This document shows, one piece after another, positions 37,442-47,704 of a stretch of DNA of 64,000 nt (positions are counted from its first letter, which is position 1; each line of letters starts with the position of its first letter). Position numbers and translations under genes: made by a program. The notes below the pieces were generated by a model. It saw only the letters and a program-made list of their open reading frames with translations. It had not been told where the DNA came from and made no database searches. The DNA is from Nemertoderma westbladi (taxonomy: Eukaryota > Xenacoelomorpha > Nemertodermatida > Nemertodermatidae). Where the stretch lies: positions 62,001 through 126,000 of the forward strand of contig JAUCBJ010006677.1 in the NCBI GenBank assembly GCA_032718475.1, read 5' to 3'.

Positions 37442-38800
37442 ATGAGAATGCAGTGCACCCCACCGCGCCGCTTAACACGCAGTTGGGGCCCTGCGCCAAC
37501 ACCCAATGACGCCCCAACCAGGATACCCCGACCACTGAATGCTAGTCGCGGTTCAAGAATCTCCCCCGGCAACGGACGCGCTGCATCTATCTGCTCCAAG
37601 GTCCGTCACAGTCCACCAACCTCTACCGATATCAGACGCGTTTCACCGACCCCTATAGAGGCCGGACGCGTTTCACCGATCCCTACAGAGGTCGGACGCA
37701 TTTCACTGATCCATACAGAAGTCGAAGCGGTTCACCGATCCCTACAGACACCGGACGTGGTTTACCGATCCCTACAGAGGCCGGATGCGGTTCACTGATC
37801 CCTACAGAGGCTGGGCGTGGTTCACCGTTCCCTACAGATGCCGGACGTGGTTCACATATCCCTACCGAGGTCGGACGTGGTTCACTGATCCCTACCGAGG
37901 TCGGACATGGTTCACATATCCCCACCGAGGTCGGACGTGGCTCAGCGATCCCTACCGAGGTCGAATGCAGTTCACCGATCCCTACAGATGCCGGACGTGG
38001 TTCACCGATCCATACAGAGGACGGACGCGGTTCAGCGATCCCTAAAGACGTCGGATGCGGTTCACCGATCCCTACATAGGCCGGACGCAGTTCACCGATC
38101 CCGACAGAGGCTGGACGCAGTTCACCGATCACAACAGAGGCCGGACGCGGTTCATCATTACCCCCCGAGGTCCATCGTGGCTCAAGAATCAGAACAAAGC
38201 CAGGTCATGGTGCTAGTATCAGAACCAAGATTGGACAAGTTTCAGACTCTGTACCAATGGTGGATGCTAATCCCACCAACAATGTGGCCCACGCCCACAC
38301 AATTTCCAAAACTAAAACTCCTATTGTATTTGATATAACAATTAATAACCCCCCGGACCAATCACACACCCCCATAACGATAGCCACACGCACACCTGCC
38401 AATATAGACATTGTGAATCAACCTCACTGGGACGGTTGTGAGCGGCAAGGTAATGACTGTGGATGACTGTGTGAATGCAGTGGGTGACTGTTCATATCTT
38501 CCACATTCTCCTACACTAGCTGCACACAACACAGTTGTTGTTGAGGAGATCAGCGAAGAAGACAACAATGTCACATTCATTAGGACAGTAAGCAGTAACG
38601 TTGGCCCAGCTACCAACTTCTATCCAGACATTATTGAGGGAATCAATGATGAGACAGTGATACTTGCAGCAACAACGCGACCAATTGCCAAAGGACTGGT
38701 TTTTCTACGAGACAACGACCCCGACTGGCGTTATTTTAACCTACGAGAGGAGCTCTCCACAGATATTGTAGACTCTTTTCTGTCAATATTATCTGTTTAA
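37442..38800 (+). pseudogene. Unrecognised repeat-protein remnant (10-residue SPIPTEAGRG-like repeats)
   Basis: The frame from 37442 reads a Pro/Arg-rich start, then decapeptides such as GRVSPIPTEV. A 29-bp unit near 37720 shifts the frame. In the new frame the repeats continue as GRGSPIPTEV-like units to about 38160, broken by a TAG at about 38076. They are followed by a non-repetitive stretch (NPTNNVAHAHTISKTKTPIV, then INNPPDQSHTP) ending at 38465. A third frame (38438-38800) is acidic and ends RYFNLREELSTDIVDSFLSI. The consistent codon pattern across about 18 repeats suggests former coding function. I cannot assign a family. It could be host or transposon-derived. Confidence 0.4.
37618..38160. 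repeat. 30-bp tandem repeat, about 18 copies
   Basis: The unit resembles cgatccctacagaggccgga plus cgcggttcac. Copies vary moderately and one is 29 bp. Confidence 0.9.
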
Positions 38801-38831
38801 AATACTGGTAATGGCTGTAGTAAATTGACAG

Positions 38832-41354
38832 GTGTTGGCATTGATAATGTGCTCTACTGTTAGACTCCTGCTGTCTGGTGATTTACATATTTTCAAGAGT
38901 TTTATTGCGTTGATCACAGTGACATTGGATAACCGAAATTCTGTCCATCTTCAGGATTTTATCTCTGGAAATGGATTGTTTTCGGCTGGAACCCAGTTCA
39001 AGAAGCGAACTGGAAAGCTATGGACTCATAGTGGACCCAGTGGTCACAAGTCCCAGATAGACCATATTCTGTTTCGTAGGAAATACAGGAGCTCTATACA
39101 AGACTGTAATGCATTTACACTTCGACCCTTCTCCAGTGATCACCGCCTTATTGTGGCCAAGGTAAGACTTAGTCTGCGTGCTAGCAGAACAACGAAATCT
39201 GCCTTGCCACGGCATGACTGGTCCTCTCTGTTGCAACAGCCAAGTGTGAGATCCAGCTTCACACTACAGCTGAGCAACAGGTATGAGGCTCTTGCCTCTG
39301 AGGCGGCAGATCACTGTGAGGGCTATACTGCCTTTACAGAAGCAGTTAAGTTAGCAGCTGCAGAAACAGTTCCTGTATACCCTCGAAACAGGAAAAGGGC
39401 CCCCTGGACTGACAACAAAATTCAGAAGTGCCGAAATGACCTTCATAAGGCGCAGAAAGAGTCCCGACTCAAACAGACTACAGCGGCCAAGAATGCAGTT
39501 AAAGCTGCATCTAGGTCCCTGAACAGGCAGTACTCTGTTAATCTACAGGAGCTAATAAACCAACAGGTTGATACCATCAATGATGCTGATGACAGCAGGC
39601 AATCATCCCAGGCATGGAAATCGATCAATCTGCTTACTGGGCGGAAAAGCCAACCAACCACCAAGGTTAAGGCTGAATCACCAGCCGATCGCCTCAATGG
39701 TTGGAAAGCCCACTTTGAAAAGCTCCTCAATAATGACAGGGTATTGCCTGATAACTTTATAGAAGTAAAAGTGTCTGAGTCTGTACTCCCAGATATTCCC
39801 ATTGGCGATATCTCCTTTGCAGAAGTGAAGGCTGCTGCAAAGAGCATTAAGACCAATCGTGCCAGTGGAGTAGATGGTGTTCCCCCTGAGGTCTTTAAAA
39901 TACCTGAGTGTTTAAAGCTCATCTATCCCATCATAGTAGACATGTACCGTACAACAAGAGTCCCACAAGAAATGAAAACAAATAAGTTGGTGCCAGTTCC
40001 CAAGAAGGGCAACCTAACACTCTATGGTTCTTTTCGGGGAATCTCATTGATCTCGATTGCTGCAAAACTATACAATAGAATTCTATTAAATCGCATCAGG
40101 GATCCCATTGAGAGACTGCTACGTGGAAATCAGAATGGGTTCCGTAAAGGTCGTGGGACCATGGAACCCATTTTGGCACTTAGAAGGATAATTGAAGAGT
40201 TATCAAAAAAGAAAGACAGGCATCTGGCTGTTATCTTTGTTGACTTCTTCAAGGCCTTTGATTCAGTCTCTCGCTCACGTATGTTCAGCATACTTTCATT
40301 ATATGGGATCCCTGATGAAATTATTGCAGCAATCAGATCAGTATACGATGGTTCGACAACATTTGTGTCTACTGTTGACGGTGACACAGAACCATTTGAA
40401 GTGTTATGGGGCGTCCTCCAAGGAGACACACTTGCACCATTCTTGTTCATTATTGTGGTTGACTATGTTCTACGCATGTCCTTAGATCATCATAATGATG
40501 ATGGGATGATGATAACTCCACCTACTGGCTCCAGAAGTCGAGGAAATCCTGCCAAGTACCTAACTGATCTAGACTTTGCTGATGACTTAGGAGTACTCTC
40601 AGAATCATTAGAGGGAGCCCAGCGGCTCCTCAGCTCGTTAGAACATGCTGCTTCTAGTGTTGGTCTTTTTATTAACTCCAGAAAGACCAAAATTCTGACA
40701 GTTAACTTTGAAAGTCCTCAGCAAGTCTCTGACCGGATGAGCATAAGCTCAAAGGATGGTATGCTTGAGCATGTGGACGACTTCTGTTACCTGGGATCAT
40801 GGATCCGGAAGTCAGGTGAGGACCTTCGAATACGTAAGGGAAAGGCATGGGCAGCCTTGAATAGGCTTTCCAGGATTTGGAAGTCACCTAGAATTAATCG
40901 GAAACTTAAGGTCCGATTATTTAGAGCAGCAGTAGTTCCAGTACTCCTCTATGGGAGTCCATGCTGGGCTCTAACTGCTGAGGACACCAAATCTCTGGAT
41001 GGCACATTCACAAGAATGCTACGCCGGGTACATTGTGTCAAGTACAATGCACAAATCTCCAACCAGACACTATATAACATTGGAGGTGTCTCATTGGTTC
41101 CCCCAAGCTTGACACTAGAACAAAATCGCCTCCGCTTTGCAGGACATTGCTTTCGCCGTGAGGACCAGCCAGTGCATAATCTTGTACTTTGGCAGCCTCA
41201 TGGAGTGAATAAGCATGGTGGACAGCCTATGACTTTCTTGAGACGCATCTTAAAGGACACTGGCCTTAAAGATGCGGATGATCTAGCAAATGTCATGGGT
41301 GATAGGGAGTTGTGGCGGTGCAATTTTGTTGACAAGCCGGCACAGCATTCTTAA
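38832..41354 (+). CDS. LINE family A, copy A4: endonuclease tail plus intact reverse transcriptase
   Basis: 840 codons open throughout. The first 32 residues are flanking host DNA. Family A sequence starts at about 38929, inside the APE endonuclease, so the catalytic N-terminal half of the nuclease is missing. The nuclease end SDHRLIV is at residues 102-108. RT follows: VPVPKKGNLTLYGSFRGISL, NQNGFRKGRG, motif A VDFFKAFDSV (about 470-480), motif B GVLQGDTLAP (about 526-535), motif C FADD (about 581-584). YLGSWIRKSGEDLRI, a VLLYGSPCW segment and RLRFAGHCFRREDQP complete it. All RT catalytic aspartates are present. This is the best-preserved RT in the window. The domain order (APE then RT, one ORF, (TAG)n tail) suggests an RTE/Proto2-like clade, which I cannot settle. 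As a 5'-truncated copy it is unlikely to be autonomously active. Confidence 0.85.
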   Translation: MLALIMCSTVRLLLSGDLHIFKSFIALITVTLDNRNSVHLQDFISGNGLFSAGTQFKKRTGKLWTHSGPSGHKSQIDHILFRRKYRSSIQDCNAFTLRPFSSDHRLIVAKVRLSLRASRTTKSALPRHDWSSLLQQPSVRSSFTLQLSNRYEALASEAADHCEGYTAFTEAVKLAAAETVPVYPRNRKRAPWTDNKIQKCRNDLHKAQKESRLKQTTAAKNAVKAASRSLNRQYSVNLQELINQQVDTINDADDSRQSSQAWKSINLLTGRKSQPTTKVKAESPADRLNGWKAHFEKLLNNDRVLPDNFIEVKVSESVLPDIPIGDISFAEVKAAAKSIKTNRASGVDGVPPEVFKIPECLKLIYPIIVDMYRTTRVPQEMKTNKLVPVPKKGNLTLYGSFRGISLISIAAKLYNRILLNRIRDPIERLLRGNQNGFRKGRGTMEPILALRRIIEELSKKKDRHLAVIFVDFFKAFDSVSRSRMFSILSLYGIPDEIIAAIRSVYDGSTTFVSTVDGDTEPFEVLWGVLQGDTLAPFLFIIVVDYVLRMSLDHHNDDGMMITPPTGSRSRGNPAKYLTDLDFADDLGVLSESLEGAQRLLSSLEHAASSVGLFINSRKTKILTVNFESPQQVSDRMSISSKDGMLEHVDDFCYLGSWIRKSGEDLRIRKGKAWAALNRLSRIWKSPRINRKLKVRLFRAAVVPVLLYGSPCWALTAEDTKSLDGTFTRMLRRVHCVKYNAQISNQTLYNIGGVSLVPPSLTLEQNRLRFAGHCFRREDQPVHNLVLWQPHGVNKHGGQPMTFLRRILKDTGLKDADDLANVMGDRELWRCNFVDKPAQHS

Positions 41355-41398
41355 AAATGCAGCTGCAATGCAGCATGCCGATCATAGTAGTATAGTAG
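38929..41398 (+). mobile_element. LINE family A insertion A4
   Basis: Extent of family A homology, from endonuclease codons to the 3' UTR gcagctgcaatgcagcatgc and a short tagtagtatag tail. It ends directly against the family E fragment at 41398. No clear target duplication was found. Confidence 0.85.
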
Positions 41399-41887
41399 GA
41401 TCGCATCGAAACGGCGTATAGAGTCAGCCTTAGGAGTATTCTACATGTGGGATGCTACATCAGCAACGACACGCTTTATTATGCTATGGGTCTGAGGCCC
41501 TTAATTTTAGATGCATACAGGGAATGTACCAGCAAGCTGTTTCGTATCGCGCAGATACCGCACCCGAAACTCGCATGCTCCCTAAAAATAGCATTACTCA
41601 GGAATTACATTCGTGGGAACAAGTACAGTGGCCTTGGTCACCTTTGCGAGTCTGCTAGATCACACTACAGCCTCCCGGAACTACCATCCTTACTGTTTCA
41701 TCGATACTCTACCAAGAGCAATCTATCTAGACTGGTGCGCTTGACCCCATCCCGTCAAAGTATCCTGGATGCAAACTTCCTACACGAGTGCTACGGTACC
41801 TGGGGTCGTACATTCAGCCAAAAGCACAATACTATTTTAAACTACTTCTCTATCGAACCCGACTTGCCTCATTTCACGGCGAACTGA
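41398..41887 (+). pseudogene. LINE family E, copy E1 (C-terminal fragment)
   Basis: Starts with RIETAYRVSLRSILHVG (about 41401-41450) and the open frame 41447-41887: CYISNDTLYYAMGLRPLILD, then AYREC and the YSGLGHLCESARSHY region. The same succession occurs on the minus strand at 53600-54130 (IAYRIVLRDLLYVGPYVSNS, AYRECI, LYAGLGSVF), which identifies both as the C-terminus of one LINE family. No RT active site here. Confidence 0.65.
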
Positions 41888-42116
41888 CCCAGCCACTACT
41901 GCCTACACAGTTCACATTATAATCTGTTGTATATTACAAATATTCGACATGTGTTGTTTTCTTTTCGTGCCTTGTACATAACTATATTTACTCGATATTT
42001 TGCACGATTTTATTCAGGTACTCGTTCAACCTTTTACTTGTGAAGTGCAATCTTATCATTTTAGTGTAATATCATTTTATATGATTAATTAATAATAATG
42101 AACAATGAAGAATAAC

Positions 42117-42300
42117 TGGAGTGTAACTGGTGAAATATCACCGGAGACACCTTTTTTAAACGCTTATAGCTAAAGAATGAAAGTGAAAATAAAAATTCTG
42201 GCTCACCCAGCAAGGAGGAGGGAGGTGAAACTGACTCTGTTTCAAATTTTATGAAATCTCATTAAGAATTCAAAAGGTGACAACTATATGATCAATCACT
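42117..42300. repeat. MITE-related fragment
   Basis: The succession ccttttttaaacgcttat, a gaaa-rich spacer, aattctgg and gtttcaaattt resembles 45560-45725 within the MITE at 45397-45817. Confidence 0.45.
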
Positions 42301-42397
42301 AAAAATTACTTTTTTTATTATTAGCTTTCGATAGCTCTCTCTATCTTTTTCAAATAAGCAATTTAATTTAATAAGGATTTGTCATGAAGACACTGCC

Positions 42398-43444
42398 ATG
42401 AAGTACAATGACATTGGAAATGGATGGACGTTAGTAACAAGCTCAGCAGTAAGAAACTCGGCCAATGCATCAATTGGTGGAGTAGGAATTCTGCTAAGCC
42501 CATTTGCACTTAAGACCCTAAACAACATCGAATCTATAAATTCCAGGGTTATGATCGCAACATTTGATGGGAATCCCAAGACAACAGTTATATGTTGCTA
42601 CAGTCCAACCAATGCATCAGAGCCAGAACAAGCAGTCAAGTTTTATGAAGAACTGACTGGACTTATTAAGGACATCCCGAAACACAATGTTAAAGTCATT
42701 GCTGGTGACCTGAATGCGCAAATTGGCCCAGAAGACATCAAGGGTTACACCTATAACACCAGTTCTAACAGAAATGGGTACTTACTTTTAGACCTAATGG
42801 AAGAATGTGAATTGATACCAACAAACAACACATTCGAAAAGAGTAAGGGGAAGCTATGGACCTTTCACTACCCTAATGGAACCAAAGCACAACTGGATTA
42901 CATCCTTATAAACAAAAAGTGGAGAAACAGCATGATAAACTGCGAGGCATACAGCTCGTTCAACCTAATTGGTTCGGACCACAGAATTGTGACTGCAGAG
43001 ATCAGACTCAGTTTGAGAGCCAGCAAACCCAGGACAAGCAAGCAAATCAACTATGACTGGGAGAAACTCAGAACTGACAATGCTGAAAAGGATGCTTATA
43101 CAGTAGAAGTTCAAAACCGCTTTGAAGCACTTCAGTCAATGGATGAAGACCAATCCACCGATTCAATATACCAGAATATAATAACAGCCCACAAGGAATC
43201 AGCTAAGAAGCATATCCCCCAGAAACCTAAACAAAAACAGTATGTGCCATGGCAAAACTCTGAGGTTACTTGTAAGAGAGAAGATCTTAAGATAGCCTAC
43301 AAAGTTAAAACCGAACAACCAACAACCGAAAACATTAACAAGGTTGAGAAAGCTAAGGACGATCTTAAATTGGCCTACAACATCAGCCAGGAAAAGTACA
43401 TACAGGATAAAACTGAAGCAATTACAACTGCTCACATACAGTAA
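42398..43444 (+). pseudogene. LINE family D, copy D2: APE endonuclease frame
   Basis: 348 codons of a 5'-truncated element. Family sequence already begins at about 42376 (HEDTAMKYND). It shows GGVGILLSP (residues 28-36), CCYSPTNAS (67-74), the endonuclease metal-site motif GDLNAQ (103-108), LDYILI (166-171) and SDHRIV (193-198). These correspond to the QEHR-less remainder of an APE-like endonuclease. A TAA at 43442-43444 ends the frame where the linker to RT should continue. After it the translation resumes with WQTVNEVSGWKS in a shifted frame. Confidence 0.85.
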
Positions 43445-43567
43445 CAATCAAGACTTACCTGGCAAACTGTAAATGAGGTATCTGGTTGGAAAAGTTGTGC
43501 AAAGGGGCGCCTCAAAGCCGATAGTCCTGAAGAACGTGTTGGGAAGTGGAAAAATCACTTCAGCAAC

Positions 43568-44125
43568 TTGCTTGGGCAGCCACCAAACATCGAGGTCAGC
43601 GCTACAAGGAAAATATATGACAAGACACTACCTATAGAAACAGGGGACTTCACACCTGCCGAACTCCAAAGAAGCATTAAAAGCATGTCCAATAATAAAG
43701 CGAGTGGATTAGATGAAATCCCAGCGGAGGTATGGAAAACCGGAGTGCTAAATAGACCATTATTGAATGTTTGCAACCGGATGTTTAAAGGGGAAAATCC
43801 ACCACCAATTTGGACTAAAGGTCAACTAAAGTCTCTCCCCAAGAAAGGAGACCTCGGCATACCAACAAACTATCGTGGGATCTGTCTGCTTGTGGTAGCT
43901 GCCAAAATCTACAATAAAATGATTCTATATAGGATTAGGCCTCACATAGAGAAACTACTGCGTAAGAGCCAAAACGGATTTCGACCAAGTAGATCAACAA
44001 TAGCTCAGATACTTGCACTACGGAGACTGATTGAAGGAATTAAGTCAAAGAATCTCCCCGCAGTCATGACTTTTGTGGACTTCAAGAAGGCATTCGACAT
44101 AGAGGCAAAATGCTTGAAATCCTAA
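43568..44125 (+). pseudogene. LINE D2: N-terminal RT frame
   Basis: 185 codons covering NNKASGLDEIPAEVW, LKSLPKKGDLGIPTNYRGI, RKSQNGFRPSRST and motif A FVDFKKAFD. Immediately after motif A a small deletion (the usual SIHR region is missing) shifts the frame, and the reading ends at 44125. The next frame (from 44110) carries the rest of RT. Confidence 0.85.
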
Positions 44126-44979
44126 GAGCTTATGGAATACCAGAAGTAATTGTTGCTGGCATTGGATTGTTATATTGTGACACAGAAGCGCAGGTACTCT
44201 CACTAGATGGTGAAACTGAGTTTTTCTCAATCCTGGCTGGCGTACTGCAAGGTGACACATTAGCACCATTACTATTTGTAATTGTGCTGGATTACGCAAT
44301 GAGGACGGCCACAAAGGGTGAAGATCTGGGATTCACACTTCAAGAACGCAGAAGTAGTAGATATCCGGCAACTACAGTCACAGACACCGACTTTGCGGAT
44401 GAAATCGCCCTGCTCTCTAATGCGCTAGCAGATGCACAGCTTCTACTAAATAAAGTGGAGAGGGCTGCTAAGGAGGTTGGATTGCATATAAATGCTACCA
44501 AGACCGAATTCATGACCTTTAATATTGATGGAAACTTGACAACCATTGATAATAATCAACTAAGGAAGGTCGATGACTTCCAGTACCTTGGATCATGGAT
44601 AGAGAGTAGCAAAAAGGACATAGAAGTTAGGAAAGCAAAGGCTTGGGTAGCTCTATCAAAAATGGATACCATCTGGAAATCAGATCTCTCCAGGCACCTG
44701 AAGACTAAGTTCTTTCGAGCCACAGTGGAAAGTGTATTTTTACACGGGGGTGAGACCTGGACACTGACTAAATCACTTGAACAACGAATTGATGGTTGCT
44801 ACACAAGACTACTAAGGGCAGCCCTAAACATCAGCTGGAGACAACACATGACAAACGCCGAGCTTTATGGTACAATACCACCTGTATCAACCACCCTCCG
44901 TGAACGCAGATGGCTCTTAATTCGCAGATTCTTAAAACGCAGATGGATCTTAATTCAGTGGGCACTGCTGGCGAAGTAA
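44110..44979 (+). pseudogene. LINE D2: C-terminal RT frame
   Basis: 289 codons starting MLEILRAYGIPE. Motif B is GVLQGDTLAPLLF. Motif C reads DFADE instead of FADD, so the second catalytic-box aspartate is glutamate; the D1 copy retains FADD. YLGSWIESSKKDIEVRKAKA and the ETWTLTKSLEQRIDG segment follow. A small duplicated or inserted piece around 44905-44960 disrupts the frame before the usual RFSGHCWRSKDEVIPDL end. The remainder to about 45170 is recognisable in other frames and ends in tagtagtag. Confidence 0.85.
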
Positions 44980-45221
44980 AGACGAGGTCATACCAGATCT
45001 ACTTCTCTGGCAACCAACTCATGGAACGCGTAGTCGTGGACGACCTGCCATAACATATATAGATCGACTTGAAAGGGATACTGAACTTGGGAGAAACGAA
45101 ATTGCGACAACTATGGAGAATCGGGAAGCCTGGAAGGATCTCATTTCCACTGTCCGAGTTCGCTCGACCTAGTAGTAGTAATATTCTAGAATTATTGCAC
45201 TACAAATCAAAAAAATAATTA

Positions 45222-45325
45222 CGGCCCATTACGAGTCTTTATCAAATACAGAATTGCTCTCACTCACATCAGCACCAGTTTCATCATCAACATTTCAGTA
45301 TTTGATAAAGACCCGTAATGGGCCG
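45222..45325. mobile_element. Short hairpin element
   Basis: An inverted repeat of about 28 bp: cggcccattacg(a/g)gtcttt followed by atcaaatac. Arms lie at 45222-45250 and 45297-45325 with a 46-bp loop. No coding sequence. Looks like a minimal MITE. Confidence 0.6.
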
Positions 45326-45396
45326 AAATATAATATAGCTTTCTTTAGTTGACAGTTGTTATTCGCAGTGGCGGTTCCTTTGGCTACATATATATA

Positions 45397-45817
45397 TACA
45401 CCATGTCCCGTAATATAGTGTCATATTGTGTATTTATTAAATAGAATAAATGGCCTGCAGTGAACAATAATTCTTGCAATCTTTGAGTGCGTATTTCTCA
45501 GCTGTTTCTCAACGAAATTCAGACATTGTTACATATTGAAGAATGGCCACGATACGGAGGGTGCGAAAATACACTTTTTTAAAACGCTTATGAATAAAAT
45601 TTAAAGGTCGAAAATACACTTTTTTAAAACGCTTATGAATAAAATTTAAAGGTGAAATCGAAAATTCCGGCTTCATGGTAACAACCACGGTAAATGGAAC
45701 TAGTTGTGTTTCAAATTTCAAGCAATATGATAAAGATTTGTAGAACAATTTGGGGGGGGGGGGGGGGGGGGGTCCGTGTCATGAGAATATGACACGATAT
45801 TACGGGTCATGGTGTAT
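45397..45817. mobile_element. MITE with TIRs and internal 42-bp duplication
   Basis: The left end tacaccatgtcccgtaatat (45398) is inverted at the right as atattacgggtcatggtgta (to 45816). Both continue with gtgtcatatt. Flanking TA/TATA suggests a TA target. The interior has a tandem duplication of about 42 bp (45559-45645) and a G run at 45752-45772. Remnants of relatives are seen near 37200 and 42117. Confidence 0.65.
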
Positions 45818-45899
45818 ATTATGTACAGTATATATGAGTAGTGCCAATTAATCAATTATTGATCAATTTACCAATTAAGCTTAAAAGTTAGCTAGATTT

Positions 45900-46195
45900 T
45901 ATAATGATTAAAAGTAAAGTAAATCGGCCGCTATGCCAGGGATTAATCTCAAAGTCTGACGACTTATTTCCAGTGCGGTCCCCCCAGAACTTTACTCCCC
46001 AGAGGAAACTCCAGTACTCATTTAGCTACCACTTAAGGATGCAAGGCAGAGACGCGCCCTGGCAGGTCCCTTTAAAGCATTCGTGCCGAAACGAAAACTG
46101 CCCTGGCCCATGTGAGGATCGAACCCACGACCTACAGGAGATGTGAATTCAAAGCAACCACTACACCAAGGTGGAACCCTTGGTGGGATAAATAT
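45900..46195 (-). repeat. tRNA-derived SINE, copy 2
   Basis: On the minus strand: A-box-like tggtgtagtggttgctttg near 46160-46178, and B-box-like gtgggttcgatcc at about 46112-46124. The body reads gttttcgtttcggcacgaat. The head matches the copy at 9230-9420, which is on the opposite strand. Confidence 0.65.
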
Positions 46196-46199
46196 TTCT

Positions 46200-47631
46200 C
46201 CATTTGACGCAACACCGCCGCGGCCGCTATGAGGGAGGTGAATACCGCGGCCGCTCCTAAAGCCGCAGGCCATCGCTAACTATATAGGTTAACTTGGGTT
46301 TCTGGGGGACTTTTCGATGAAGGAACTGACCAAATGTTTTTATTTTCTCACCAGGGGAGCGGCTCGGAATTCTAAGATATTAGCAACTCTAACATTATTA
46401 AATCTAACCCTTCGACGGACACGGCGGACAAAAAACCGTCATTTTTTCGACAATTTTAAAATTTTTTTGAAAGGCGCTCTACAGTGGCTCGAAAAAACCC
46501 TAGGTTATTGCTTAGCCGACGCCGGGATACGATAGAAGGGATTAATTAGTGAATTCGTTTTTTTTTTCAAAAAAGATTACCACGCCTTTTTTCCGAAAAT
46601 GTCCGTCAAAGTTGAAAAAACGGACAAAATGACTTTGCGGGATCCGCTATAACTCGGCTAATATTAATCGTACGGGGAGGAAAGTAACGCGGTTGGAAAG
46701 GGGAAGAGTGGTACTACCTTCGTATCGAATGGGGGTAAGATATTTATTAAAATTTCGGGTGGAAAAAGGGGCTGTAAATTTGTACGTTTTTGTCCGTCTT
46801 TTTTGGAAAACTTATTTCCGAAATGTTTAATTCGACAACGCGGGTAGGAATCCACTAATTCTTTTATGAAACTCGTAGAAGACCATTGGGGCTACGTTCC
46901 TATCGAATGGGGGTACAAAAAATATGTCGGCAATAGGGGCCAAAAAGGGCCAGAATTTGTAAAGTAGTTTTTATCGAATAATTTTTTATTTTTAACTTTA
47001 GTTGGTTAAGGTACATTCTATACAGTCAATATCCATACGGGGAATTCAAATATGCTATCGGTTTTGCTCCAAGGATGATATTAAAAAAATGAGGGCCAAA
47101 ATTATAATTTCGCGCTTCAAACTTGCTTCGCGGGAAATCGTCTAGCTCGAAAACTACTTAACTTACGGGAGATTTGTTTACACAGACTTATAGTGCGTTA
47201 AATTATCTATCTAACAGCGTTAATCACAGCGCCGGAGGTATTATAAAACTGGAGCGGCAGGCGATCGTGTGAAATATAATATTTATAAAAAGGGACGAAA
47301 AATTTTTTTTTTAACAAATCGCTATTCCATTATAATTTAGCGTATTGCGCCAAAAGTACCTGTAAAAAGTATCAAATTAACTCCGCTATCTTTTATCTTA
47401 ACATATATAATTAAAATTACGAATTTTAAGGGTCGAAAAATATCGCGTTATTTTGGCCCTTTTTTTTAATTTTTTTGGGGCCAAAAATAACCCCTTCTCA
47501 AAAGATTAAGAAAAAAATTACGGCAAAGAATATACCAATTTTATTGAATTTGGACCACCAGAACCGAAGTTAGAGCGATTTTAGTGAAAAAATAAAAATA
47601 ATTTTTTTTGCAAAAAAATTAAGAATGGTCA
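46200..47631. repeat. Non-coding region with degenerate repeated modules
   Basis: Rich in A and T homopolymers and unlike its surroundings. Two segments share tatcgaatgggggta followed by a gggccaaaa or ggtggaaaaagggg stretch (about 46690-46790 and 46870-46970), suggesting an old duplication with about a 180-bp period. Two gcggccgc sites sit in near-identical contexts at about 46219 and 46249. No gene recognised. Confidence 0.4.
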
Positions 47632-47704
47632 GGTCAATATTGGATTTCGAACCCGCGAACTTAGGTTTCATTAACGTGATTGATAACCACTAGACTATGT
47701 GACC
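47632..47704 (-). repeat. tRNA-like pseudogene or SINE head (73 nt)
   Basis: On the minus strand it reads ggtcacatagtctagtggtt ... gcgggttcgaaatcc ... ttgacc. It has tRNA length, five of seven acceptor pairs, and A- and B-box-like sequences. D, anticodon and T stems pair poorly and position 33 is not T. A functional tRNA is unlikely. Confidence 0.4.

Noticed and set aside
47632-47704. Functional tRNA gene
   Set aside because: Length and boxes fit, but the D, anticodon and T stems do not pair properly.
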